From Psoroptes ovis (Eukaryota; Arthropoda; Arachnida; Sarcoptiformes; Psoroptidae), in contig PQWQ01000033.1 in the NCBI GenBank assembly GCA_002943765.1, positions 340,758 through 404,757 of the forward strand: a DNA stretch of 64,000 bases. The letters run 5' to 3'. The position numbers and the translations under genes are program-made. Positions 1 through 12,000 of this stretch are shown piece by piece. The number at the start of each line of letters is the position of its first letter. The first letter of the stretch is position 1. The notes beneath the pieces are model-generated. The model was not told the origin of the DNA. It did not search any database and saw only the letters and a program-made list of their open reading frames with translations.

Positions 1-390
1 GTTCAAATCTTCGACAGATCAGTTCAAAAGTGTCCATTAACCAGATTCATTAAATCATTAAGACGTAGACCACTTTGACCACCACCAGCCATTGATTGAT
101 GTCTCATTCGATCATCATTATTAATCTATTCATTCATCCATTTTATCCATTTATTATTATTGTCATCATCATCATCATTAACACCTTGTGTTGACCTTTT
201 AATAGATCATAATACCTGTCAATATTTGATACCTAAAAATAAATGAAATATAAACCTGTTAATGAGCCTCAATTTAATGAATTTTTTACCCCCATTGAAA
301 TTCCAAGTGAATGAATGGATCCGAAAATATTTCACATTTCAAGTCAATCAATGAATTCAAGCCATTCAATCCTTTCAATTCATTTCTATA

Positions 391-473
391 TTAGATTGTC
401 CGAAAAGTTCTGGCGGATTTTCATAAGCAACTCTATTGGTGATTAAGCGGAATGAACTTTTCGGACAGCCTAA
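391..473 (+). mobile_element. Mariner-like MITE copy 1 (group A)
   Basis: 83 bp, starting TTAGATTGTCCGAAAAGTTC and ending CTTTTCGGACAGCCTAA, flanked by TA on both sides (389-390 and 474-475). The group A interior reads GCAACTCTAT then AAGCGGAATGAAC. There is no coding capacity. The TTAGG-type TIR and TA target fit a non-autonomous Tc1/mariner element; that assignment is from TIR and TSD only. Confidence 0.88.
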
Positions 474-708
474 TATTTTAATGATTCTTCCATTTCAATG
501 AATGAATGGATCCGAATTCAAAAGAATATTTCAATCATTTGTGGTAACAATAACAACACAACGACGACACATTCATTCATTCATTAAATTCATCAAACAC
601 ATTTGAATGAATAAAAATACATTCAATTCAAATGAATTCAGTCTCTCGACACAATCAAATGGACAACAAACTTTTGTTTTGTTTCATTTATTGAAAGAAA
701 ATAATTTT

Positions 709-870
709 GCTTTTGAACCAGTCGATGACGTATTTATACGTTTTTTGGACATTCCCCCTTAAACACATTTGACGTAGTACTACGTCTTGCTTTAGCATTA
801 AAAACCAATAGGTATATGAAAAACGGCTGGCATCCGCCTGCAGAAATTCAGATTTTTTGGCGGCAGCCAA
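709..870 (+). repeat. Dispersed GACGTAGTA-module repeat, copy 1
   Basis: Contains GTCGATGACGTATTTATACG (721-740) followed by the perfect 16-bp palindrome GACGTAGTACTACGTC (771-786). The same two modules recur in the same order near 14506-14572, and the second alone near 6549-6564. The edges are approximate. I do not recognise the family; it could be a degenerate MITE. Confidence 0.55.
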
Positions 871-1162
871 AACAACGAATTTTGAAAACCTTTATAATAA
901 TAGTCTTCCATTTACCTGTGTCTCTGCGTGTTGTGAATATCGACATATTCACATGGCAACAAGCAAAACAAAGATGAAATTCAAGTTATATGCATGCATT
1001 GAATTCAATTGTTTTTTCAATTTTTCAAAAAAAACAACATGCGCAGCAGCATCAGTAATGGTTCACTGGTGGTTGTTTTTTAATCAAATAGTGGTGACCA
1101 CGCCACGAACGCTGCTTGTTGTTCACCATTGTCTTCGTAACATAAAATTCATTCAAGAAATA

Positions 1163-1245
1163 TTAGATTGTCCGAAAAGTTCTGGCGGATTTTCCGTGAG
1201 CAACTTTATTTAAAATAAGCGGAATAAATTTTTCGGACAACCTAA
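1163..1245 (+). mobile_element. Mariner-like MITE copy 2 (group A)
   Basis: 83 bp, starting TTAGATTGTCCGAAAAGTTC and ending TTTTTCGGACAACCTAA, with TA at 1161-1162 and 1246-1247. Very close to copy 1, including the unusual TTAGATTG left end, so the two may be recent relatives. Confidence 0.88.
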
Positions 1246-1413
1246 TACCCATAAGGTGACATATGTTGGATGTGTTTTTTTTTCAGTCTATGACTATGTA
1301 TGTATGAATGTGTATGTGCATCACAATTCCAGCACATTCATTTCGATACATGTGTGCGCGCATAGCAAAAGCTTGCTTGAACAAAGCTTGCTGAGTGATG
1401 GTGATTCACGCAA

Positions 1414-1430
1414 GCTGCTGCTGCTGCTGC
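1414..1430. repeat. CTG microsatellite
   Basis: Five uninterrupted CTG units next to repeated AAGCTTGCT motifs (1369-1391). Non-coding as far as can be seen. Confidence 0.8.
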
Positions 1431-2519
1431 TTAGCTTAGCTTTGTGTGTTTGTGATAAAAAGGAAATTGATCAAATCAAAAGACAAACACAAAGAAAACA
1501 TTTCGAAAAATAAAAGAGAAAACAGACGATTTGTGAGTAAGGTTTATACCTCTTAAACCTTAAAAAACAACAAACAGCACATCATCCATTGTGTATAAGT
1601 ATTTCATTGTTTCATTTTTCGAATTAAATGATCAGTTTGATTATCATTTCAATTCATTTCGAATTCAAATCAATTCAATATTTGACCACGCAAGCAACCG
1701 CAACAAGCTCATTGATTAATAACAACAACGTGCGTAATCAGTCTTTGTGTATTTTGTTTTTGATTAAGTTTGATTATCAGTGTCCAAAGTGTCAAGTAAC
1801 TATTTTGAAAATTCATTAAACAATAACCATCTTGAAGTATCGCCGCGCTACTTCGACCCTTGAATCTGTCAAATCAATTGTTTAATCAGCTTTAAGCTTA
1901 AAATCATCGCAAAAACTTGCTGAATATCAATCGCTATAAGGTATGTATCGCTATTTTCATCTCTTATTTATCTGAATTACCCGAAAATCTTCCAAAATCT
2001 CCGCGAATCTCCAAAATTTCACTAAAATTTCCCGTCAATTTCCCCAAATTTCTCTGAATCATCCGAAAATCCTTGGAAATCTTCGATATTTCTCTTATAT
2101 TTCGATGATAATCACCCGAAAATACCTGTTAATTATTCGATCTTTGAGCAAGTATCAGGTCTTTATCAGACCAATATTTGATCTATTTATACTTATTGTA
2201 ATCGATAGACCAATAACAATTGAAGCTTATGAAGCCCGAGTAAATTGAATTAGATTTAATTACACATCTCTCTGTTAGTTTCAATCGGATCGATTGAAAC
2301 ATGTGATTATTATGATTGTAATTTGAATAATTCAATGTATTCAGAGCTCGAAAATAAGCTATTCTAACCTGTTGATTACTTTTGACATTTTTGACTGTTT
2401 ATGATTCGAATTCATTCAGTCATTCAACACTCTTTCTTAGAGTTCGACATTTTCTCATATATCTCACAGATCTTAAAAATTCAAAGATCTTAAAATCCTA
2501 ACAAATAAAAGGGTTATTC

Positions 2520-2600
2520 CTTTGCACTCGAACGGGCGACTATATTCACCAAAATTAGCCTATACGCTATGCATCTGCATGTAAAGCTTCGAGTGCAAAG
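2520..2600. mobile_element. Short inverted-repeat element, TTTGCACTCG family
   Basis: 81 bp bounded by a perfect 13-bp inverted repeat: CTTTGCACTCGAA at 2520-2532 and TTCGAGTGCAAAG at 2588-2600. No clear target duplication. The terminal motif recurs at 4149-4226, 31195-31207 and 31460-31470, so this looks like a dispersed family and not a chance hairpin. Confidence 0.6.
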
Positions 2601-4148
2601 AGTCCAATGAAATGTGTGTGATTTCTCTTTTAAAATTTCTTTTTAAGAAAATTTTCTTTAAGAAAATCACACATTCAAAAATATGAATCAAAAAATGAAT
2701 TTTCACTTATTTAAATAAGTTCACAAATCACACAAATCGTTTGTTTGTTTTCAGATTTGTTTCAATTTTTCTCCGAAAAGCTTAAATGCATTCAAATATA
2801 TTTAAAAATATTCACCCATAAGTCTTCGAGTCTTTGAAAATCTTTAAAATTTTTTCGAAAGTCTTCGACATTTCTTAGAAAGTCTTCGAAAGTCTAAGTG
2901 ATTTTATTTAAGAAACTTCGAAATTCAACTTAATTCAATTCACTCGAAAAACGTCGTCATTTTATTTGTGAAATAATTCAGAACTCTCTCAGCAAGTGAT
3001 TCAGCAAGAGATATTCACCATAATTTTTGCTTGTGTATCTATTTCTGTGTTTGTACCCTTGTACGAATTGTTTCACCATTGTTTTACCTTTCAAAGACTC
3101 AAAAGTCCAATCAATCGATTGATTCAATTAATTCATATCGATTCATTCATCCATCGTTCAATTCAATTTTCACCTTAGAAATCATTGCCCATAGAAAATC
3201 AATGTAAGTAAGAAAAACTGGCGCAGTTTCTTCAAGAAATTTTTAAGAAATTCTACACTTATTCAACTGATTCAGCACTGAATCAGTTTGTTTCAAATGC
3301 AATGAATTCCATTGAATTATTTCAGAAAAACTTTATTCATAAATCAATGAATAAATGAATGATGGTGGTAGTAATGATATTTCAAGGTTGACCAATCAAT
3401 GCTTCGAAGCTTCGTAGCCTCGAAGCGCTTGTTGCTGTGATGTATAACCTTCAAGACAATTTAATCATAAACATTTTATGATGATTTTTATGACAAATTT
3501 TGTCGTCTCAAATGTCTTATTCCTCTCCAAAGCACATTCCTTAAGATGCTTCTGTGTTCATCTTAATAGCTTGCGCGAGATGTTTGTAAGATCGTGTCCA
3601 GCGCACAATAAATTGCTCGATCGTGTACTAATTGCTTGTAATTGAAACCAATTACAAGCAATTAATTGTTTGAAGATGAAGAGTAATTCAAGTAATTTGA
3701 GAAATTCAAAGGTTCTTACCTCAAAACTGCTATGGTGACATTTGTGGCCCACAAATGTCGCCCAAATTACAAGTGTAATTATGACCACGAATAACGAAGA
3801 ACTTCGGAGAACATTGAGTGCTTTGAGTGTCTTAATTATCATCATTTCGATTCAATCATTCAAAGTCATAATTAAATCTTAATTAAAAAATTTGAGAAAA
3901 TTTTTTATTATCATTATTTTCAATGACAATTGGCCTGTTGAATGTCTTTATTTTTTAATGATGAATCAGTGACAATTATTAACATTTCGAGTGATGTTCC
4001 GCTCTCCATCATTATTAATACCATTAATGATGGAGTACAGACACACAGTGTAAGCCACACTGAGCTGTGTGAGCCTTTCCCATGTGATGATTTTCAACGA
4101 TTTCTTAATTAAACGAAGATCTTTAATTTGAATAAAAATCCGAGTCTC

Positions 4149-4226
4149 TTGCGCTCGACAGGCGCCTAAAGGGCGCCTCAATTTCAATGGTTTTCTACCA
4201 AAGCATCGATTACTCGTCGAGTGCAA
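4149..4226. mobile_element. Short inverted-repeat element, TTTGCACTCG family (diverged)
   Basis: Ends are TTGCGCTCGAC (4149-4159) and GTCGAGTGCAA (4216-4226), an 11-bp inverted repeat with one mismatch. The interior has AGGCGCCTAAAGGGCGCCT, a GGCGCCTA module shared with 12854 and 31186. No target duplication seen. Confidence 0.55.
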
Positions 4227-4872
4227 CGCCTAGATTAGATTGGATTGTTAGCGTTTACACGTCAGTTTTGCCGTGTAAAATTTGATGGATTTGTTGCTTG
4301 ATCTTAATCTCATAATTTGGCCTGAGAAGATTATTTTTTGACTTGATTTAGTTCAAATTAAGTTTGAACTTTTCACCATTCATTCATTTGAATTCCCTAC
4401 AATTTCCTTGATTTAATTATATTCAATTACGAATGAACAATTAACTCTTTGTTTTCGCAATTGAAAATAATGATGAAGCATACAACAAGCAACAACAACA
4501 ACAACGTTTTAATAATGAATTATGTGACTTTTCATTGTTTGTATATGTTCGGTTGTTTGATTTTCTATGATTCGTTTACACAATGATTGCAGCCAATTCG
4601 GCCACATTATTACTCATAAAAGTCCATTAAAATACGCATATAAATCAAATAATTCAAAGAAATTAAAACAAAATTTATGTTCATTTAGAAATGATTGTCT
4701 TGATTAATAGACGTGTAATTATTATTAAAGATGATTTCATTCATAAATCTTCAAAGGCAAAATTTATGTTTCGAAAATTATTTGTTTAAACACGTGAAAA
4801 ATGACGTGTAAACACCAAAACATTCTTAGAATTTTAATAATTCGAGATTTCGGCCTCAAACTCGACCCTAAA

Positions 4873-5013
4873 TTTGACCCCATCACTGATCATTTGACTT
4901 TCAAATTTGGCCGAACAAATGACAGTTATTCGGCCCCAAAATTTTACCGTACAAATAACGGTTATCTGGCCCCAAGATTTGACCATAAAATTGACGATTA
5001 TTTGGCCTCAAAT
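4873..5013 (+). repeat. 36-bp minisatellite, about four units
   Basis: Three consecutive 36-bp units (4906-4941, 4942-4977, 4978-5013) share the pattern TTTgrCCrtAcAAATgACgg then TTATyTGGCCcCAAra. A more degenerate unit precedes at about 4873-4905. Because 36 is divisible by 3, an ORF at 4801-5034 reads through as a 12-residue periodic peptide. I take this as a consequence of the period and not a gene. The sequence is unrelated to the 3' satellite although the period is the same. Confidence 0.75.
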
Positions 5014-5316
5014 ACACGTCTAATCATTGATTGAAAATGTCATTAAACATTATCTGTTACATTACATTGACATTAATCATCAATTATTAGAAATTTCTAA
5101 TAATAAAACTTTGATGAACAATGCAATTGGATATACAATCGACTATAAAGACTATAGATCATCATCATCATTATTTGTATCCATTTTAAAATAATATCCA
5201 TAGAAAACAATAATAATAAGTCAATGAAATCCATTCATCCGGCTCCAAGCTACAATGATAATAATCATTATTCGTATGATTATTATTAGTGTCAATCATC
5301 ATTAGTCCATATGAAT

Positions 5317-5395
5317 AAGGTTGTCCGATAAGTTCTTGCCGATTTTCTCACAATTCATTACGATATAATCGACAAAAACTTTTTGGACAACCTAA
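5317..5395 (+). mobile_element. Mariner-like MITE copy 3 (group B)
   Basis: Left end AAGGTTGTCCGATAAGTTCT, right end TTTTTGGACAACCTAA, followed by TA. The group B interior is GCCGATTTTCTC then ACGATATAATCG. The left terminus is diverged from TTAGG. Confidence 0.8.
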
Positions 5396-6064
5396 TATAT
5401 TGTTATGTTTCTCAAAATGGAAACAAAAATAAATGTCGTTTGATGAGATCCTTGTTCAATGATAAAAACAATGAACAACAGCAATCAGTGTAAATGGCAA
5501 ATCTTTAAGATTTGAAGATATTTAAAGGCATTCGAAGGCATTCAAAGACATTTTTCCAATGATATCATCGACACTACAGTCATAAGTCAATTCAGTACAT
5601 TCGTTCATTGGTTCATTCAGTACTTGTTATTTGTCCCGAAATAATAATAATGATCATAGACTAATGATATACATGAATGTATTTGGTTGCCATTATTTGT
5701 AGATCTATAGCCTTAAATACATGTTCGTAGATACATTCGGGCCGCCACAGCTATTATACCATTCACCGATTCCATGTCTATTATTATCTCTGTTGTTGTT
5801 TATGTATCTTTGATTATTTATATCTTTGATGTATTGATATGACAATATCTTCAAAAATCTTTGATCATTCGAAGTCATTTATTTTCGGGTATTTTGTCAA
5901 ATCTATTTTCAATCTTTATTCAATCATATGTTTGCTCGTATTCTTTGTTATGTTTGCATGTATAATCTTTGTATTTTCATGTATTATCTTACAAATGATA
6001 TCCGATTGATACCATATGATTAGATGATATCAAATTGTTACCATTCAATAGTAATATTGTTGTT

Positions 6065-6082
6065 GATGATGATGATGATGAT
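6065..6082. repeat. GAT microsatellite
   Basis: Six GAT units. GAT/ATC triplet runs are common throughout the window (for example 166-179 and 15833-15845). Confidence 0.8.
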
Positions 6083-6539
6083 CTACTTCAATGGCCTCAA
6101 AAACCGAAAATTTATAGCCTATTGGCCTCTTATTTTACGAAAAAAATTATTAAACTCATTATTGTTGTACCTTTGATTATCGTTTCGCAAAATAGATCAT
6201 CCTCGTAGATTATATCCAAATTGAATTAGTTTGTCTGGATATTTGAGTTTCATTCAATTTCTTGAGATTGATGTCACATTAATCGTGAGTTGATTGAATT
6301 GAATTTGATTCGAACGATTAGATTGAAATGTCTTGAAATGAGAAAAGTTAATCCATCACTTCTCTCGATGCTTTCTTCTTGACAAATCCTTAATTTTGAA
6401 GGTGTATGTGCATGATGATGAGAAGATTTTACTAAATAACATCTTCAAATGATAATGATGATGATGATCCAAAGACGTCTTAGTTCAAGTACAGTGGCTA
6501 AATACATTAGTCAAAATACGTCAAAATTTTGTGTCTAAA

Positions 6540-6615
6540 AATGCCGCTGACGTAGCAGTACGTCGTGTTCGTCATTGCATCTTGAAAATTGCCGGCGTTT
6601 GTAGGCATAAAAAAA
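6540..6615 (+). repeat. Dispersed GACGTAGTA-module repeat, partial copy 2
   Basis: GACGTAGCAGTACGTC at 6549-6564, followed by TGAAAATTGCCGGCGTT. The latter matches GAAAATTGCCGGTGTTCGTT downstream of the third copy. The left GACGTATTTATACG module is absent here. The short ORF over it is not supported. Confidence 0.5.
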
Positions 6616-7354
6616 ATTACAATTTTATGCTAAAATTTCACAATTTTCTCGTATATTTTTCAATTTTCGAAAGGATTATTGTTAATCAAAGATTTCATTT
6701 TTATTATTTTTCCCATTAAAATTCAAATTCATTAATTTTTGCTTGCTTGTTTTCCATATTTTTGTAAAACAACAAAAAAATAATTAAAATATCAAATTTC
6801 TTCATTCATTTTCTATGAATAAATGAATAATTATTCATAGACAATCTTGGATTCGAGAGAAAAATTTCCATGGAAAATCTTTGAACATTTTCATGGTGAA
6901 TTCAAATTATTCAAAATTCAAATTAATTTTTTCACGAATTGATTCAGTAGGAATGAAAAACCATGCGAGAAGTAGCAGCATTTCGATTAATTACCCCAGT
7001 AATTAGCGTCATTCATGACTTAACTTGACAACATGTGCTGCCTCATTCATTCGATCAATGACTGATTGTAAACAATGAATCAAAAATCAATTAATCATCA
7101 ATTTCAAAACTGTCAAATTTCTTCAAATTTCAAATTTTTCCAATTTCCCGCCATTGAATCATTCATTGAATTACTTGATATTTGAGTCATTCATTGCCAA
7201 TCGCACGATCATTGTTCATGATGTATTGAATGGTTAATAATGATGTTTGAATATGAATAATTCAAATTAATAATTATGATTGAAAGCCTTTAAAAACCTT
7301 CAAATTGAGTGAAAAGTCTTTGATTTTTCAAATTTTTCAATTTTCAAATTTAAA

Positions 7355-7374
7355 TTTTTTTTTTTTTTTTTTTT
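7355..7374. repeat. Poly(T) tract
   Basis: Run of about 20 T. No retroposon body was recognised beside it. Confidence 0.85.
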
Positions 7375-8782
7375 GATAATTAATCGATAATTTATTCAAT
7401 TTTGAGAAAAATATCGATTGTTTTATGTTTCCCTAAAAAAACTATTGATGCTATCGATAGTCGATGAAAGACAATAGCCTGAAATTGAAATCGATGCTTT
7501 TTCCCGCCTTTATTCTCATTTATTGTTTGTTTGTGTGCCTTTGTGGCTTTGTTTTTTGAAATTTTTGAATATTTTTGAATAATTTTGATTATTTTGAATC
7601 AATTAAACCATTTCAAACCATTTAAATTGTTTTGTTTTGATCAAATATCAATGAATTTCAACAAATTCAATGGATTTATTTGATTTTTCATTCACAAGTC
7701 TGTTTGATTGGTCACCATTGACAACCAGTCAAAATATCATTATTAGCCAGTTCAATTGACAGACAGTTGATAGGTGTGACAGTTCTGTGATATGATAAAC
7801 AATTGTCAAACAATTGAATTTTGCTTAAATGAATGTAAACAAATGAAATAGAATTGAATGAATCATCATTTTGAATTCAAGATTATTCGAGACAATCGTT
7901 CAATTGTAAATGTTTCAAATAAATGACTTGTGAATCTCAAATGTATAACCTTTGAGCAGCTTTTAGTTAAATATTCTAATAAACACGTTCAACCAATAAA
8001 CACTTTGATCAAATACATTCTGTGTCAGTGCCCTTCAACGCGATTAGCACGTGCAAATTGTTTAAAATTGAAACTAAATTAAAATTGAAATTGAAATCAA
8101 AATCATTCAACCAGGTAAAATTTAAATTTAAAATTTTAATTAAAATTTTGACTAAACATCCTTGGCTATTTGTTTATATTTGAAACAGCTGATTAAATTC
8201 CGTAAGAAAATTCGATCATTTCAAACTGGTAATCAATCATTGTGTTAACCATGACCAATTTGTGATAATTGAATGATTATAGATTAATGAAAAAAACAAG
8301 CATAGATTCACGGGTGACAAATTTCGAATTTGCTGACATATTTGCCCCATTCATTCTCAAATGCTTCGTGTCTGTGAATTTTTCAAATCAATTTAATGTA
8401 TTTTCAATGTGATATTTCACAATCAAATTGAATTAAATTTCACTTTAATTCAATTCAATTCACAAATATAAAATAATCAATCATTATTTATGCATAGTCA
8501 TTCATTCGAATTGAACTATTGAATTGGATTCAATTGTTCAATAATTATATCTATGTGTTGTATTTGTGAATGACTTGGATTCATATATTTTCTCCCCCAT
8601 GTCTTACTCAGTGATTGATTTACCTGTGAATTTAATTAGTTTCATTGATTAAACAATCAATTTTCGACTTGTTTACCCCTTTCAAATTTCACTTTTATTT
8701 TCATTTCATTGATCATTGATTAATGATCATTGATTTATGATCGAATTTTAATTAATCGATCTATTTTCTTGAATTTTTGCAG

Positions 8783-8831
8783 AATCCTTCGCCACTATCG
8801 AATTCGATATTCGTAAATCCATCTCTAAAAG
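8783..8831 (+). other. Probable 5' UTR exon of the Jupiter gene
   Basis: A non-coding segment preceded by a pyrimidine-rich acceptor (ctattttcttgaatttttgcag, AG at 8781-8782) and followed by an excellent donor (AAAAG|GTAAGT, GT at 8832). The following intron would be 66 bp, the same size class as the confirmed 60- and 68-bp introns near the 3' end. If the acceptor is real, at least one more 5' exon lies further upstream. Inference from splice signals only. Confidence 0.45.
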
Positions 8832-8897
8832 GTAAGTTTCATTGAATTTTGATTTGTAACGTCTTAGTTTTAATTGAAATTTCTGTCATTTTTCTAG

Positions 8898-8975
8898 GAC
8901 CAAGTCGATTAATTCAAAATATTCATCTATTTCTCGTCGATTCTTCAATCAACCACCTTAAACAGCAACAGCAAA
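8898..8975 (+). other. 5' UTR part of first coding exon
   Basis: Begins after the acceptor TTTTTCTAG (AG at 8896-8897) and runs directly into the ATG at 8976. It contains CA-rich leader sequence (AAACAGCAACAGCAAA) with A at -3, a good eukaryotic start context. Confidence 0.5.
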
Positions 8976-9028
8976 ATGACTTCAACTGAATTCCATGTCG
9001 GCATTTTTGGTAACCGTCCATCATCCAG
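8976..9028 (+). CDS. Jupiter: Jupiter homologue, first coding exon (isoform 1)
   Basis: 53 nt encoding MTSTEFHVGIFGNRPSS plus two bases (AG) of a split Arg codon. The donor is CCAG|GTAGGT (GT at 9029-9030). Joining to 51624 yields SSR|IIKAPGGG, which aligns with the conserved SSRVLRPPGGG start of the JPT1/Jupiter core. This supports both the exon and its phase. The start has AAA immediately upstream. Confidence 0.85.
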
Positions 9029-12000
9029 GTAGGTTTTCGATTTTTTTTCGCGCTTTAGCAGTTTAAAATTAAAAATTTGAAAATTACTTTGAATCTCGAA
9101 CAACAGATGGCGCATCTGTTGCTGTAATTTTGAATTTTTCTAAATTCAAATTTTTATGAAAATACTTTGATTACTTAAATTCAATTACAAATTTTTAAAT
9201 CAATTCAATGCCTGTATGAATTGATCATTCTTTAAATGCCTCTCCATTTAAGCTGATAATCCAATAATCCTAACTCATTAAACAATCTTTGACTAAATCA
9301 ATTGATTATATTTGATCACTACGCTTTAGAACATTGAACGAACACTAATTCAAAGGTATAAACCTTTGATTTGATGAATTAAGGTCAATTTTTGGCCAGA
9401 TTTTTCCTTAATTTTTGATGTATAATCTTGTCAAATCTTGACATTATCTCCATGAGAAAATTGTGTAAAAGGGTAACACCCTGAATATCTTAGAATTTTG
9501 TTCAAAATTCGAACGAAATTTCTGCCACTCAAAGACTACAACCATTCAAAATAATCATTGCTCGATTACCATGGTTATCACATTGGTTCATTTCTTTTGA
9601 TTTTTTGATTTCGAAGTAACCATTCAAAAGCTCTAATTATGATCAGAAGAAAGAATTCTTTCGTATTTATTTCGATTTATACGAATGTCAATCAAACATT
9701 GTTTGAATGGGAAAATAATAAAAGATATCACACCTTAATGGTGTTTCTTAGTGTCGATCATAGATATGGTTGTAAATGCATAGATTTGCCACAAGATTTA
9801 TTGCCTGTGATCATTCGAATCACCGATGATGATCACCGTAAGCTCAGTTATGATGAATTTCAACTTTTAAAAAGGTTACGAGCTTGAACATGATGCGCTA
9901 GCTGCTGCTGATGCTGCTGCGTTTGATATATCATTAAGCATCCACGGTGTGGATGGTGGAGATGATGATGGCAAAGATGATCATCATCAATTTTATATGA
10001 TTAATTCAATGTTATATTCTATGAAAATGATAATATCCAATGATGTAATTGTAAAAAAATCATAATTATAATCTTTCAGATGATTTATATAAGTGTAATC
10101 ACAGGTATGTACCTGTGATACAAGTGTGTGTAATCACAGGTATGCAAGCCTGATGCAAGTTATGTACTTGTGCAGTGCATATGTTACATGTACAATTTGA
10201 TTCGGTTGATACCTTTAGAATATCTTTTGAATTTATCTTGTTCTTAAGAAGTTATCTTGTCTTGACCATTTTCTTAACATTTTCTTAAGATTTCATTTCT
10301 AAGAAATTCATTTTTCTATTAATGAATCAAAATTCACATTTCAAAATGTGATGAAATGATGATTTCGATGAAAACATTCATACAACTGGCGCAGTTTGTT
10401 GTTGCTGTGTACTATTTGTAGTCTTATTGTACAAGCATTATCATTATCATTATGATTATTATTACCAATAGGTGAATGATAATAATAACATAGGTACATG
10501 CTAATATTCATAGGTTAAGGATACCTTTAAGTTTTTGTAAATTTTTAATGTTTAATTTACGCCATGTAATAATACTCAATCATATTATTTCATTATCATC
10601 ATAATCATCAATTGATGGCATCAACAATTATTTGATTAAGACAAGAAGATTGTTGGGCGCAATTGTTGAAGCTGGAGCTGAAGCAACCGCGCATCTTGAT
10701 GATGATCAACAGCCATAATCCTTTCAGATTTTTCAATTAATATTTCGATCTGATCGATTTTGATTAATTCCTGATCGTGTTTCACGATGCAACACAGTAT
10801 CACGTTGATCAATGGTGGACAAGGGTTTGAACAAGGTTCAAGTTATGCTTGTACTTAGCTGCGCAGTGCCTTGCTTAGCAAGGTGGTCGTTTTCCATTCA
10901 ATTTTTCGGTTGTTTCTTTGAATTTTAACCCTTTCAAAGCTTGCTGAATGGCTTTCTCATCGTTCTTATTCAATTCTTTTGTTTAATTTGACCTTTCTTG
11001 GACACTTGTTGCGCCACATCCTTTTCGTTGATAATGATGTTTGTAGCTGCAGTCTTATCTTGAACTTTCAACATCTTTGACACAAAAAAATGAGATTATA
11101 GTTTGCTTTTCGTGTATTACAAACAATGACATTCATTGAATAATTTCTTGGGAAACAATTGGTCATCATCATCATATTCATAGATATTCATATGAATCCT
11201 TCATCATCATCTCCGATGATTAAAGGGTTAATTTGTACCTTTGAAAATTTCTGAAAAAAATACATGTGATTATCTTTGATATTATTCATTTGAAATGAAT
11301 GAAAAATAAATGAACAAAATTGTCATTAACCACTCTTAAAAACCCTTTACAAACCTCTTCAATTTACTTGATTATCTCTGCATAATTCGACATAATTGTC
11401 ATGTCATCAATTGTTAAAGCCAAAAAACGAGTTAACCTTTTCAGTATTAATTCAATAGTGTTTACACATGCTAACATTGTTCAGCTGTACCCTTGTAAAT
11501 TATTAAATTACAGGTATGCAAACAACATACCTTGATGACAATGAAAATTGACACTGGTTGTATACCTGATGATGATGATCATATCATCGACGTTGTTTAA
11601 TTGCTTGAATGTTGGACTTGATGAATGGATGAATTCGATGCACTGAAATGCATTGAAACACTCGGAAACACACAATTACACATGTGTTTTTATTAAATTA
11701 ACAGTTTTGATTTGATTATATGCTAAGTCAATGACAATTACTATGATGAATCAGGTGGATATCTATTAATAGGTATGCACCTTAACAATAATGATGATGA
11801 CTTGTGACTGATGTATGTGTGAGTGTGCATATATTGTGTGTATGGTGAGTGCAATGATGATTGTTGATGACATTACGCCAATCAAGGCATTTTGGACATG
11901 ATTTATATCTGTGATACATACACATAATGATGATAATGTAATGGGTTGAAATCTAATATTTCATCAAATTTGACATTTATTCATTTATCAGATATATGAC

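Larger units (their letters stand above)
1..8782. other. Upstream non-coding region
   Basis: No recognisable gene. The stretch is AT-rich with many ATTCA/TGAAT simple motifs. It holds three mariner-like MITEs, two TTTGCACTCG inverted-repeat elements, two GACGTAGTA-module repeats, a 36-bp minisatellite and short microsatellites, each listed separately. It may be intergenic, or may contain undetected 5' non-coding exons of the Jupiter gene. Donor-like sequences occur at 1943 (after CTATAAG) and 3204 (GTAAGTAAG), but I could not tie them to an exon. Confidence 0.6.

Noticed and set aside
1812..1942. Possible 5' UTR exon ending at CTATAAG|GTATGT
   Set aside because: Plausible donor but no acceptor, initiator or coding evidence to anchor it.
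2996..3203. Possible 5' exon ending at CAAT|GTAAGTAAG
   Set aside because: Strong donor, but the ORF inside stops before it and no start of the exon can be defined. It remains possible as a non-coding exon.
4801..5034. 77-aa periodic ORF
   Set aside because: Explained by the 36-bp minisatellite.
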